DNA of 64,000 bases from Paenibacillus pasadenensis DSM 19293 (lineage in GTDB: Bacteria > Bacillota > Bacilli > Paenibacillales > Paenibacillaceae). Shown piece after piece: positions 30,744 to 39,478 of the stretch. The notes below the pieces were generated by a model. It searched no databases and was not told where the DNA came from. It saw only the letters and a list, made by a program, of their open reading frames with translations. The translations under genes were made by a program, and so were the position numbers. The stretch spans positions 34,118 through 98,117 of the forward strand of contig NZ_KE383848.1 of the NCBI RefSeq assembly GCF_000422485.1. Reading direction: 5' to 3'. Position 1 is the first letter of the stretch; each line of letters starts with the position of its first letter.

Positions 30744-33491
30744 ATGGAAGAGCGGGAAAAGGAAGGAGGGGCGGAGCTGGCCGAGGGCCGGCTGCGCATC
30801 GCCGTGCGGGCGCTGGCGGAGTACGCCTGCCGCAGCGGCAGCATCGAGTACGGCTTCCGCAGCTCGGCCGCGCTCGCCGAAGGGACCCGCATCCACAAGG
30901 AGGTCCAGGCGGCGTACGGCGAGCAGGACGAGCGGGAGCTGTTCCTGCGGGAGGAGCTGGAGCATGCGGGCGTGTCCTGGACGGTCGAGGGGCGCTGCGA
31001 CGGCCTGCTGCGGGAGGGCGGCACGGAGACGATCGACGAGATCAAGTCCGTCTCGCGGCCGCTGGCGGACATTCCGGGGGACGGCTGGCCGGTCCACTGG
31101 GCGCAGGCGACGGGCTATGCCGCGATCTATGCGGAGCGGGAGGACCGGGCGGAGATGCGCGTGCAGCTCACCTATGTGCAAAAGGACACCGGAGCCGCGG
31201 TCCGCTTCGCGCGCGTCTGCTCGCGCGCCGAGCTGCGGGCCTCGCTGCTCGGGCTGCTGGAGGCGTACGCGCCGTACGCCCGCATGCTGGCGGAGCACCG
31301 CCGGCGGCGGGACGCCAGCCTCGCGGCGCTGGACTTTCCGTTCGGCGCCTTCCGGCCGGGGCAGCGCAAGCTGTCCGCCGCCGTCTACCGCACGCTCGAG
31401 ACGCGCGGCGGGCTGTTCGCCAAGGCGCCGACGGGCATCGGCAAGACGATGAGCGTGCTCTGGCCGGCGGTGCGGGCGCTCGGCGAGCCCGCGGACGGCG
31501 CGGGCGGGGGCAAAGGCGGCGGCGCGGGCGTCTCGCGCCTGTTCTACCTGACGGCGCGCACGACGACCCGCGCGGCCGCCGAGGACGCGCTGCGGCGCAT
31601 GGAGGCGCAAGGGCTCGTGCTGCATGCGGTGACGCTCACCGCCAAGGAGAAGATCTGCCCGCAGGAGGAAGTGCGCTGCGACGGGGCGGAATGCCCTTTT
31701 GCGGACGGCTACTTCGACCGGATCAACGGCGCGGTGCTCGACCTGCTCGGCAGCGAGACGCTCGTCACGCGCGAGACGGTGGAGCGGTACGCGCTCAAGC
31801 ATCGCGTCTGCCCGTTCGAGTTCTCGCTCGACGCCGCCTACGCGGCGGACGCGGTCATCGGCGACTACAACTACGTGTTCGATCCCAAAGTGTCGCTCAA
31901 GCGGCTGCTGGCGGAGCAGGCGCGCCGCAGCGCGCTGCTCGTCGACGAGGCGCATAACCTGCCGGACCGCGCCCGCTCGATGTACTCCGCCGCGCTGGAG
32001 AAGGATCCGTTCCTCGCGCTGCAGCGCGAGCTGAAGGCATCCGCGCCCGCACTCGCCGCCGCCGCGAAGGCCGTGAACGCCGCGTTCATCGCGCTGCGCA
32101 AGGAGATGGACGCCGGAGGCGGGGGCGCGGCAGGGCTGCGGCCGGCCGGCGGCGGCGCGTTCGCCGCGGACGAGGCGCCGGCGGAGCTGCTGGCCGCGGC
32201 GCGCGGCTTCCTCGAGGCGGCGGCCGAGACGCTGGCCGCCGGAGGAGCGCCGGCCGCCGGCGTGCCGAGCGGCGAAGCGCCGGCGGGCGCGGCGGAGCTG
32301 GCGGCGGGCGATGCCGGCCCGGCCGGGCGCTCCGGCGAGGCGACGCTCCGGCAGGAGGCGCGCGCGCCGGCGGATGGGCAGCAGCGGCTGCTCGACGCCT
32401 ACTATGCGGCCAAGGCGTTCGTCGCGGCCGGCGAATGGTTCGACGAGCGGTTCGCGCTCGTCCTGGAGCGCCAGCGCGGCTCGTCGGTCAAGGCGACGCT
32501 CCAATGCCTCGACCCGTCCGCGCTGCTGCGCCAGACCGGCCGCCAATACGGCGGGCGGGTGTTCTTTTCGGCGACGCTGTCGCCGCTGCCTTTTTATATG
32601 GATCAGCTGGGCGCCGAGGAGGAGGACCGCTCGCTGACGCTGCCGTCGCCGTTCGATCCGGCGCAGCTGGAGGTGCGGGTGCTGCCGCTGTCGACGAGGT
32701 ACGCCGACCGCGCGCATACGCTGCAGCCGCTCGCCCGCGCCCTCGCGGACGCCGCGCTGGAGAAGGGCGGGCATTGGCTGGCCTTCTTCCCGTCCTATGC
32801 GTACATGAATGCGGCCTACGGGCAGCTGCTCGCGGAGCTCGGCAGAGAGCAGGGGCAGGCGGACGCGCGGCCGGAGTCCGGTCCGCCGGACGAGCCTGGC
32901 CGTCGGGACTGGAGCGGCGGAGCCCCGTCGGCTGCGCCGGACGGGCCAGGCCGCCGTGAACGGGACGGCGCAGCCCTGCCGGCCGCGGCGGCCGGCGCAG
33001 GCGGCGCCGACGAGCCGGATGCTCCCGGCGGGGAGCGGGCGTTTCCGCTGCCGGACGGCCGGGAGCTGCGGCTGCAGCTCCAGCGGCCGTCGATGACGGA
33101 CGAGGACCGGGACCGGTTCCTGGCCGCCTATGCCGAGCCTCCGGGCGAGGACGGGCCGATCCGGCTCGGCTTCGCCGTCATGGGCGGCATCTTCTCCGAG
33201 GGCGTCGATCTGGCGGGCGACCGGCTGACCGGCGTCGCCGTCATCGGCGTCGGCCTGCCCCAGCTCGGGCCGGAGCGCGACCTGCTGGCCGCCTACGAGC
33301 AGCGCCAGGGCCGCAGCGGCTTCGACTACGCCTACGTCTATCCCGGCATCGGCAAGGTGCTGCAGGCCGGCGGGCGCCTCATCCGCAGCGAGTCGGACCG
33401 CGGCACGCTGCTGCTCGTCGACGACCGCTACGCCCAGCCCCGCTATCGGCGGCTGCTGCCGGAAGAGTGGCTGGCGGCGGAGCCGCGTTGA
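30744..33491 (+). CDS. DinG/XPD-type DNA helicase with N-terminal RecB/Cas4-like nuclease domain
   Basis: 915-residue superfamily 2 helicase. N-terminal nuclease-like domain with a full RecB-type motif set: H51, D86, E99-x-K101 and Q121-x3-Y125 (GRCDGLLR, DEIKSV, QATGYAAIY). The helicase part has Walker A AKAPTGIGKT (about 226-235), four cysteines expected to bind an iron-sulfur cluster (ICPQEEVRCDGAECPF, RVCPFEF), a DEAH box (LVDEAHN) and C-terminal motifs (GGIFSEGVDLAGDRL, QAGGRLIRSESDRG). Two Ala/Gly/Pro-rich insertions (about 455-565 and 725-785) look like low-complexity expansions. Expected to unwind DNA during repair. The ATG at 30744 follows CGGAGG; an ATG at 30711 is possible. Terminated by a hairpin. 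Confidence 0.88.
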   Translation: MEEREKEGGAELAEGRLRIAVRALAEYACRSGSIEYGFRSSAALAEGTRIHKEVQAAYGEQDERELFLREELEHAGVSWTVEGRCDGLLREGGTETIDEIKSVSRPLADIPGDGWPVHWAQATGYAAIYAEREDRAEMRVQLTYVQKDTGAAVRFARVCSRAELRASLLGLLEAYAPYARMLAEHRRRRDASLAALDFPFGAFRPGQRKLSAAVYRTLETRGGLFAKAPTGIGKTMSVLWPAVRALGEPADGAGGGKGGGAGVSRLFYLTARTTTRAAAEDALRRMEAQGLVLHAVTLTAKEKICPQEEVRCDGAECPFADGYFDRINGAVLDLLGSETLVTRETVERYALKHRVCPFEFSLDAAYAADAVIGDYNYVFDPKVSLKRLLAEQARRSALLVDEAHNLPDRARSMYSAALEKDPFLALQRELKASAPALAAAAKAVNAAFIALRKEMDAGGGGAAGLRPAGGGAFAADEAPAELLAAARGFLEAAAETLAAGGAPAAGVPSGEAPAGAAELAAGDAGPAGRSGEATLRQEARAPADGQQRLLDAYYAAKAFVAAGEWFDERFALVLERQRGSSVKATLQCLDPSALLRQTGRQYGGRVFFSATLSPLPFYMDQLGAEEEDRSLTLPSPFDPAQLEVRVLPLSTRYADRAHTLQPLARALADAALEKGGHWLAFFPSYAYMNAAYGQLLAELGREQGQADARPESGPPDEPGRRDWSGGAPSAAPDGPGRRERDGAALPAAAAGAGGADEPDAPGGERAFPLPDGRELRLQLQRPSMTDEDRDRFLAAYAEPPGEDGPIRLGFAVMGGIFSEGVDLAGDRLTGVAVIGVGLPQLGPERDLLAAYEQRQGRSGFDYAYVYPGIGKVLQAGGRLIRSESDRGTLLLVDDRYAQPRYRRLLPEEWLAAEPR

Positions 33492-33503
33492 CTGTCCCTC
33501 CAT

Positions 33504-33541
33504 AGCCTCGGTCCGCTTCGGCGGACGGGGGCTTTTGCTTT
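33504..33541 (+). terminator. Terminator after the helicase gene
   Basis: The hairpin AGCCTCGGTCCGC-TTCG-GCGGACGGGGGCT is followed by TTTGCTTTT. Confidence 0.75.
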
Positions 33542-33680
33542 TGGGCCCGATTGCCGAATGCCGCCATGCTCGCCAGCCTCCTCCGCCTATCCAGAGCGAC
33601 GATGTGCGAGGACGGGTCCCCGTTCTGTCCGTACGGCTCGGCCGCATAGAAATAAAGGACAAGACCATGACGAAGAATGA

Positions 33681-33708
33681 TTGAAAAATTATACCGATGG
33701 GTTAATAT
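33681..33708 (+). promoter_or_regulatory. Candidate promoter of the carotenoid operon
   Basis: TTGAAA (33681-33686) and TAATAT (33703-33708), spaced 16 bp, in an AT-rich patch 75 bp before the first carotenoid gene. The same stretch can be read as a weak sigma-B-type promoter (ATTGAA, 13 bp, GGGTTA). The assignment is tentative. Confidence 0.45.
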
Positions 33709-33783
33709 TAGTAGACGGGCTCTGTCCCTTTCCAGGCCTTGAGCCGGGCTCGGCCAACGAAACGAAGGAAGCAGGTGGGGGAA

Positions 33784-35442
33784 GTGGGGAAACGAATCAA
33801 GGTGGCTGTCGTCGGCGCCGGTCCGGGAGGCTTGGCCGCCGCGATGCTGCTGGCGGCTCGCGGCCACGAAGTGACGCTGCTGGAGAAGCAGGCCTACGTC
33901 GGCGGGCGGACCTCGGCGCTTCGCATCGGCGCTTACACATTCGACCGAGGACCGACGTTCCTGATGATGCTGCCGGTGCTGGAGGAGCTGTTCGAGCGGG
34001 CCGGCCGCGACGTGAGGGACTACCTGGAGCTGAAGCGGGTCGATCCGCTCTATACGCTGAAGTTCGGCGAGATCGAATTCTCTCCCGGAGGCAGCCACGA
34101 GGAGACGGCCCGCCGGGTGGAGGAGCTTTTCCCGGGCAACGGCGAGCGCTATCTCCGCTTCATGAGCCGGGAGCGGGACAAGCTGAGCCGCGTGCTGCCG
34201 CTGCTGAAGCGGCCGTTCGGCTCGGCCCGCAGCTATTTCGCGTCCGACGTGCTGCGGGCTCTGCCCAAGCTGGATGCCGCGGACACCGTACATAAGCGGC
34301 TCTCGCGCTATTTCACCGACGAGCGGCTGCGCTGGGCATTTTCGTTCCAGTCCAAATACCTCGGCATGTCGCCGTGGGAATGCCCCGGCACGTTCACGAT
34401 GCTGAGCTTCCTCGAGCATGAATACGGCCTCTACCATCCGATCGGCGGACTGAACCGCATCAGCGAGGCGATGGCGGACGTCGCCCGCGAGCACGGCGCC
34501 GCCATCCGCGTCGGCGAGGGCGCGCGCCGCGTGCTGACGGACGGCAGGCGCGCCGTCGGCGTCGAGCTGGAGAGCGGGGAGCGGCTGGACGTCGACGCGG
34601 TCGTCATCGGCGCGGACTTCGGCCATGCGATGACGACTTTATTCGAGCCCGGCACACTGAAGTCCTACACGCCCGCCAGGCTGGAGAAAAAAAAGCTGTC
34701 CTTATCCACCTTCATGCTCTACCTCGGCATCGGGGCGGAGCTGCCGGCGCTGCCTCATCACAAGATCGTCTTTGCGTCCGACTACCGGCGCAACGTCGAC
34801 GACATGACGAAACGGATGACGCTGTCGGACGATCCCTCCCTCTACATCCATCATCCGTCGCGGCTCGACCCGACGCTGGCTCCTCCGGGAAAGTCGGCGC
34901 TCTACCTGCTGATGCCCGTCCCCAACAACCGCTCCGGGCTCGACTGGCGCGAGGAGGCGCCGCGGGTGCGCGCCGCGATGCTGGAGCGGCTGGCGGCGGA
35001 ATGCGGCCTCCCCGGCGCGGCCGCCGTCGAGGCGCTCATCGAGGAGGAGCGGATGTATACGCCGGAGGACTGGGAAAAGCAGTCGTACGTCTATCGAGGC
35101 GCGACGTTCAACCTCGCGCACAGCCTGGACCAGATGATGCATCTGCGGCCCCGCAACCGCTTCGAGGAGCTGGAGGGCTGCTATCTCGTCGGCGGAGGGA
35201 CGCATCCCGGCAGCGGGCTGCCGACGATCATCCAGTCGGCGATCATCAGCGCGCAGCTGCTGGAGGAGGAGCAGCGGGAGCGGTCCGGGCGAAGCGGCGG
35301 AGCCGGACGCGGCCGCTGGAGCGGCTGGAGGCCAGGACGACGCGGCGGAGCGGCTGGAGCCGCCGGTCCCCCGGCAGCGGGCGGCTCGGAGACTCGCGGA
35401 GCGCGCGGTGCTGCTGCCGCTCCGCCGGAGGTCCGCTCATGA
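33784..35442 (+). CDS. CrtN/CrtI-type carotenoid desaturase or oxygenase (first copy)
   Basis: FAD-dependent oxidoreductase of the phytoene desaturase family; introduces double bonds into, or oxidises the methyl ends of, a carotenoid precursor at the membrane. 552 residues. N-terminal dinucleotide motif VAVVGAGPGGLAAAMLLAARG and a C-terminal FAD segment (GCYLVGGGTHPGSGLPTIIQSA). About 55 extra residues of Gly/Arg/Ala low complexity follow the normal end. The GTG at 33784 was chosen because AGCAGGTGGGGGAA precedes it and it sits directly before the FAD fold. Its stop overlaps the next gene by four bases. Which of the three CrtN-type proteins here makes the first desaturation cannot be decided by eye. 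Confidence 0.85.
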   Translation: MGKRIKVAVVGAGPGGLAAAMLLAARGHEVTLLEKQAYVGGRTSALRIGAYTFDRGPTFLMMLPVLEELFERAGRDVRDYLELKRVDPLYTLKFGEIEFSPGGSHEETARRVEELFPGNGERYLRFMSRERDKLSRVLPLLKRPFGSARSYFASDVLRALPKLDAADTVHKRLSRYFTDERLRWAFSFQSKYLGMSPWECPGTFTMLSFLEHEYGLYHPIGGLNRISEAMADVAREHGAAIRVGEGARRVLTDGRRAVGVELESGERLDVDAVVIGADFGHAMTTLFEPGTLKSYTPARLEKKKLSLSTFMLYLGIGAELPALPHHKIVFASDYRRNVDDMTKRMTLSDDPSLYIHHPSRLDPTLAPPGKSALYLLMPVPNNRSGLDWREEAPRVRAAMLERLAAECGLPGAAAVEALIEEERMYTPEDWEKQSYVYRGATFNLAHSLDQMMHLRPRNRFEELEGCYLVGGGTHPGSGLPTIIQSAIISAQLLEEEQRERSGRSGGAGRGRWSGWRPGRRGGAAGAAGPPAAGGSETRGARGAAAAPPEVRS

Positions 35443-36893
35443 AGGCCGCGATCATCGGCGCCGGCGTAGGCGGCCTCGTGACGGCGCTGCTGCTGCGGCG
35501 GCAAGGGCTGGAGGTGGACGTTTACGAGAAGGAGGCCCGCGTCGGAGGGCGGCTCGGCTACGAGGAGGACGGCACCGGCCGGTTCCGCATCGACCAGGGG
35601 CCGACGATCGTGCTGCTGCCGGACCTGCTCCGCGACATTCTGGCGGAGGCCGGCGTGCCTCCGGAGGACATCGAGCTGGAGCGCATCGACCCGCTGTACG
35701 ACTTCTACTACCCGGACGGCTCGCGCTGGACGAAGTGGCAGGACGCCGGGCAGCAGGAGCGCGTGCTGGAGGCGGCCTATCCCGGAGGGGCGGAGGATTT
35801 CCGGCGGTACATGCGGGACATGGAGGGGCTGTTCGACTACGGCTTCGAGGCGTTCCTCTCGCGTACGTTCCCCGGAGCGCGCTCGTTCCTGACGCCGGCC
35901 AACCTGCGCTTCCTCTATCGCTCGCGCGCCTGGCGCGGGATGCATCCTTGGACGTCGGCCTATTTCCGCGACGAGCGCATCCGCGAGGCCTACTCGCTGC
36001 AGTCGCTCTACATCGGCGGCTCGCCGCTGCAGGCGCCGGCGCTGTACGGGCTCATCCCCTACAGCGAGCACAAGCACGGCATCTGGTATGTCCGGGGCGG
36101 ATACGGCCGGCTGGCCGAGGCGCTGGAGCGGGCCTGCCGCCGCTCCGGCGTGCAGATCCGCCTGTCGACGCCGGTGGAGCGCGTGCGGGTGCGGGACGGG
36201 CGCTGCGAGGGACTGTCCGCCGGCGGCGAGGAGCAGGCGTACGACGCCGTCGTCTACAACGGCGACTACCCCGCCCTGGCGGGACTGCTGGACGGCTGGC
36301 GCAGCCGGCCGAAGCGCTGGATTCCTTCCTCCGGCTGCCTGCTCGTCTATCTCGGGCTCGAACGGCGCTGGGAGGAGGCGGGAGTCCATCAGTTCTTCCT
36401 GTCGGACCGGCATCTCGACCATATGAAGGATGTGTTCGGCCGCGGACGCATCAGCCGGACGCCTTCCTTCTACGCGTTCAACCCGGTCGCGGCGGATGAC
36501 GGAGCGGCTCGTCCGGGAGAAAGCGTGCTCTATTTCCTCATCCCGGTGCCCGCGGACGAGCGGCTGGACTGGGACGGGGCGGGAGCGGAGCTGGTCGACC
36601 GCGTGCTGGAGCGCGCCGAGGCGCTGCGCTTTCCCGGGCTCCGGGAGGCGATCCGCTGGCGGAGCGTACGCACGCCGCGGGACGCCGCCCGGTCCGGCCT
36701 GTACCGCGGCGGCAGCTTCGGCATCGCGCCGGTGCTGAGCCAGTCCGGCGGCTTCCGGCCGCAGGTGAAGCCGCTCCCGGTCGAGCGGCTGTACGCGGTC
36801 GGAGCGTCGGTCCATCCGGGAGGAGGCATTCCGATCGTCATGCAGGGAGCCCGCCTGCTCGGGCGAATCATCGCAAAGGAGTTGGGGACATGA
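35439..36893 (+). CDS. CrtN/CrtI-type carotenoid desaturase or oxygenase (second copy)
   Basis: 484-residue FAD oxidoreductase of the phytoene desaturase family. N-terminal FAD motif KAAIIGAGVGGLVTALLLRRQG and C-terminal motif RLYAVGASVHPGGGIPIVMQGA. A typical middle region (GPTIVLLPDLLRDILAEAG, YVRGGYGRLAEALE) fits a full-length, uninterrupted enzyme. It overlaps the previous and next genes through ATGA junctions, indicating tight co-translation. Candidate roles are dehydrosqualene desaturase or terminal oxidase of a C30 carotenoid. Confidence 0.88.
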   Translation: MKAAIIGAGVGGLVTALLLRRQGLEVDVYEKEARVGGRLGYEEDGTGRFRIDQGPTIVLLPDLLRDILAEAGVPPEDIELERIDPLYDFYYPDGSRWTKWQDAGQQERVLEAAYPGGAEDFRRYMRDMEGLFDYGFEAFLSRTFPGARSFLTPANLRFLYRSRAWRGMHPWTSAYFRDERIREAYSLQSLYIGGSPLQAPALYGLIPYSEHKHGIWYVRGGYGRLAEALERACRRSGVQIRLSTPVERVRVRDGRCEGLSAGGEEQAYDAVVYNGDYPALAGLLDGWRSRPKRWIPSSGCLLVYLGLERRWEEAGVHQFFLSDRHLDHMKDVFGRGRISRTPSFYAFNPVAADDGAARPGESVLYFLIPVPADERLDWDGAGAELVDRVLERAEALRFPGLREAIRWRSVRTPRDAARSGLYRGGSFGIAPVLSQSGGFRPQVKPLPVERLYAVGASVHPGGGIPIVMQGARLLGRIIAKELGT

Positions 36894-37849
36894 ACAACGG
36901 CACGACAGGACTGGATGCCGCGCTCGCCGCGGAGTGCGAGGCGGTCATGAAGCGAAGCTCGGCCAGCTTTTACGAGGCGTTCCGGCTGCTGTCCTCCCCT
37001 CGTCGGGAGGCGGTATTCGTGCTTTACGCCTTTTGCCGGATGATCGACGACAGCGTGGACGAGCCCGATACGAGCCCGTACACGCTGGATGAGCTGGAGG
37101 AGCGCTTCGAGCGGCTGGAAAGCGCGGAGGGGCACTTCATCTGGCCGGCGCTGCGCTGGCTGCTGGCGAGCTTCCCGATCGGCAAGGAGCCGTTCCGCAC
37201 GCAGATGGGCGGACAGAGGATGGATCAGGTCCGCACGCATTACCGCAGCATGGAGGAGCTGGAGGATTACTGCTACCGCGTCGCGGGCTCGGTCGGCGAG
37301 ATGCTGCTGCCGGTGCTGCATGAGCGGCCGGGAGCGGCGATCACCGAGGCGGGCGTGTGGCTGGGCAAAGGCATGCAGATCGTCAACATCATGCGCGATG
37401 TCGGCGAGGACCAGCGGCTCGGCCGGCGCTACGTGCCGCTCGAGCTGATGGAGCGCTGCGGCTACAGCGAGGAGCAGTTCGAGCGGGGCGTCGTCAACGA
37501 GGCGTTCCTCCGCGTGCTGGAGGAGCTCGCCTCCGTCGCCGCGGAATGGTTCCGCCGAGGACTGGAAGGCATCCACACGTATCCGGCGGACAGCGCCTTC
37601 TCGATCCGCCTGGCGGCAGCCTATTACGGCGAGATCGTGGAGGCGGTGCGGGCGATCGGCGGAGAGGTGTTCACGCGGCGGGCCTATGTCGATGACGAGG
37701 GGCGGAAGCGGCTGCTGCGCGCGGTGCTGCAGGGCATGGCGGCGGCCGAGACGGCGCGCGGCGGCGAGCGGAGCCCCGAGATCGAGGCCGGTCGAGGCGT
37801 CGGCGGCCTGGACGGGGACGAGGCCGAGCCGTCCCGGGTGGCGCTGTGA
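36890..37849 (+). CDS. crtM: Squalene/phytoene synthase family protein (CrtM-type)
   Basis: Condenses two farnesyl (C15) or geranylgeranyl (C20) diphosphates to the colourless carotenoid backbone, the committed step. 319 residues. Two Asp-rich, magnesium-binding motifs are intact: RMIDDSVDE (about residues 48-56) and MRDVGEDQRLGR (about 168-179), with RRYVPLE following. No geranylgeranyl diphosphate synthase gene is in the cluster, and CrtN-type partners flank it, so a C30 dehydrosqualene synthase is favoured. The last 30 residues are low-complexity and extra. ATGA overlap upstream and GTGA overlap downstream. Confidence 0.88.
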   Translation: MNNGTTGLDAALAAECEAVMKRSSASFYEAFRLLSSPRREAVFVLYAFCRMIDDSVDEPDTSPYTLDELEERFERLESAEGHFIWPALRWLLASFPIGKEPFRTQMGGQRMDQVRTHYRSMEELEDYCYRVAGSVGEMLLPVLHERPGAAITEAGVWLGKGMQIVNIMRDVGEDQRLGRRYVPLELMERCGYSEEQFERGVVNEAFLRVLEELASVAAEWFRRGLEGIHTYPADSAFSIRLAAAYYGEIVEAVRAIGGEVFTRRAYVDDEGRKRLLRAVLQGMAAAETARGGERSPEIEAGRGVGGLDGDEAEPSRVAL

Positions 37850-38730
37850 GCCGCAGCGGCGAGGCGGGGCAGGATCAGGCCGAAGCGGCTTCCTCGCCGC
37901 CGGGCGCAGCATCCCCGCTGCGGCTCGCCGAGCTCCCGCCGCCGGTCGCCCCGGCCGCTGCGCGGCGGCCCGGTCCGCCGCTGCTCGCCCGCATCGGCCT
38001 CGGCGGCTTGCCGCTGACCGCGTTTTTCCTCGTCTGGTATGCGGTCGGCTTCGTGCTGCAGGTGTTCGCGGAGGTGCCGCCCGCGCTGTCGTTCGCGAGC
38101 GGCGTCTTCCTCGTCCTGTACGCGCTCAGCGGGCTCGAGCTGCTCGCGGTCCGTACCGGCTGGCGGCGCCTGGCGGTCCCGGCGCTGCTCATCGCCGCCG
38201 GCACGTTCGCCGTCGAGTGGGTCGGCACGCATACGGGCTTCCCGTTCGGCGAGTATGTCTATACGGACGAGCTCGGCCGCATGCTGTCCGGCGTGCCGTG
38301 GACGATGGGGCTGGCCTGGATCGGCGTCATCGCGGGAGGCGCGCTGCTGTCCGGGCGGACGAGCCGGACGCGGCGGGCGCTGGAGACGGGCCTGTGGGTC
38401 GTGCTGCTCGACCTCGTGCTCGATCCGGTCGCCGAGGCGCGCGGCTTCTGGGACTGGGCCGGCGGAGGCTTCTATTACGGCATCCCGACCGCCAACTTCG
38501 TCAGCTGGTTCATCGTCGGCGCGCTGCTCAGCCTGCTGCTGCCGTCCGTCTCCTGCGGCGCGCGCGAGCGGCGGCTGGCGCTGCGGCTGTACCAGCTCAT
38601 GCTGCTGCTGTTCGGCCTGCTGGCGCTGCGCGCCGGACTGACCGCCGCGTTTGTCCTCTCCCTCTTTTGGATCGCGCTCGCCGAAGGGAGGGTCCGCCTT
38701 GATTCCCGCCGCCAAGAGCGTTCCGTTTAG
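37846..38730 (+). CDS. cruF: CruF-like carotenoid hydratase (DUF422 family membrane protein)
   Basis: 294-residue polytopic membrane protein with about seven hydrophobic segments. Conserved polar residues lie within helices (EWVGTHTGFPFGEYVYTDEL; LDLVLDPVAEARGFWDWAGGGFYYGIPTANFVSWF), characteristic of CruF/bacterioruberin-type hydratases. Such enzymes add water across a terminal double bond of an acyclic carotenoid, giving a tertiary hydroxyl. The first 50 residues are Pro/Ala-rich and probably disordered. Starts at a GTG overlapping the crtM stop. Its product could be the substrate of the glycosyltransferase downstream. Confidence 0.8.
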   Translation: MSRSGEAGQDQAEAASSPPGAASPLRLAELPPPVAPAAARRPGPPLLARIGLGGLPLTAFFLVWYAVGFVLQVFAEVPPALSFASGVFLVLYALSGLELLAVRTGWRRLAVPALLIAAGTFAVEWVGTHTGFPFGEYVYTDELGRMLSGVPWTMGLAWIGVIAGGALLSGRTSRTRRALETGLWVVLLDLVLDPVAEARGFWDWAGGGFYYGIPTANFVSWFIVGALLSLLLPSVSCGARERRLALRLYQLMLLLFGLLALRAGLTAAFVLSLFWIALAEGRVRLDSRRQERSV

Positions 38731-39478
38731 ACGGCTGTTCGCGCTCTACCAGAGCCTCTATCTGTTCCCCCGGCATCTGCACGGCGTCTATCTGTGGGGC
38801 GAGCTGGAGCCGGAGGCGGGCGCGGCCGCTGGCGCGGGTGGCGTCGGCAAGCTGCCGGTCGTGTATGCCGCCAACCATGTGTCCTGGTGGGACGGGCTTG
38901 TCCTGTTCCAGCTGACGGAGCGGCTGACGCAGTCGGATCCGTACATCCTGATGGATGAAAAAGGCTTGAGAGAATACCCGTTCTTCCGCCGCCTAGGGGC
39001 GTTCTCGGTGAACCGGGACCAGCCCCGCGACACGCTCGCCTCGCTCGCCTACGCGGAGACCAAGCTGCGCGCCGGGCATCCGCTGTGGATCTTCCCGCAG
39101 GGCGCGATCACGCCGCCGGATCGGCCGATCGAGGCGCTCGGCGGCATCGGGCATCTGCTGCGGCGGCTCGGCCCGGCCGAGCTGCGTCCGGTGACGCTGC
39201 ATTATGCGCTCGGCGACCACCAGAAGCCGGCGGCGACCGTCATGGCCGGCGAGCCGATCCGGCGCGATTGGTCCGAGCTGAGCCGGGACGAGGCGGCGGC
39301 GCTCGTCGCCGGGCTGCTGCAGCGCCAGCTGGAGGTCCATCGCCGGGAGCTGACGGATCGGCCGCTTCCGGACGGAGGGCGCTTCCGGCTCGCGCTGCGG
39401 GGAGGGCGCTCCACCTCGGACCGCTATCGCGGGTGGAAGGAGGGATGGCGCGGATGGAAGCCGTTTTCGCGCTCGTAG
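38699..39478 (+). CDS. PlsC-like acyltransferase of the carotenoid operon
   Basis: 259 residues. The acyltransferase catalytic motif is ANHVSWWDG (H-x4-D), followed by a motif-III-like WIFPQGAIT. Predicted to transfer a fatty acyl group, in this setting most likely to the sugar of the glycosylated carotenoid, the role played by CrtO in staphyloxanthin synthesis; that assignment is inferred from location. The TTG at 38699 was chosen because GGGAGGG lies seven bases upstream; it overlaps the cruF gene by 32 bases. The end overlaps the glycosyltransferase start. Confidence 0.78.
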   Translation: MIPAAKSVPFRRLFALYQSLYLFPRHLHGVYLWGELEPEAGAAAGAGGVGKLPVVYAANHVSWWDGLVLFQLTERLTQSDPYILMDEKGLREYPFFRRLGAFSVNRDQPRDTLASLAYAETKLRAGHPLWIFPQGAITPPDRPIEALGGIGHLLRRLGPAELRPVTLHYALGDHQKPAATVMAGEPIRRDWSELSRDEAAALVAGLLQRQLEVHRRELTDRPLPDGGRFRLALRGGRSTSDRYRGWKEGWRGWKPFSRS

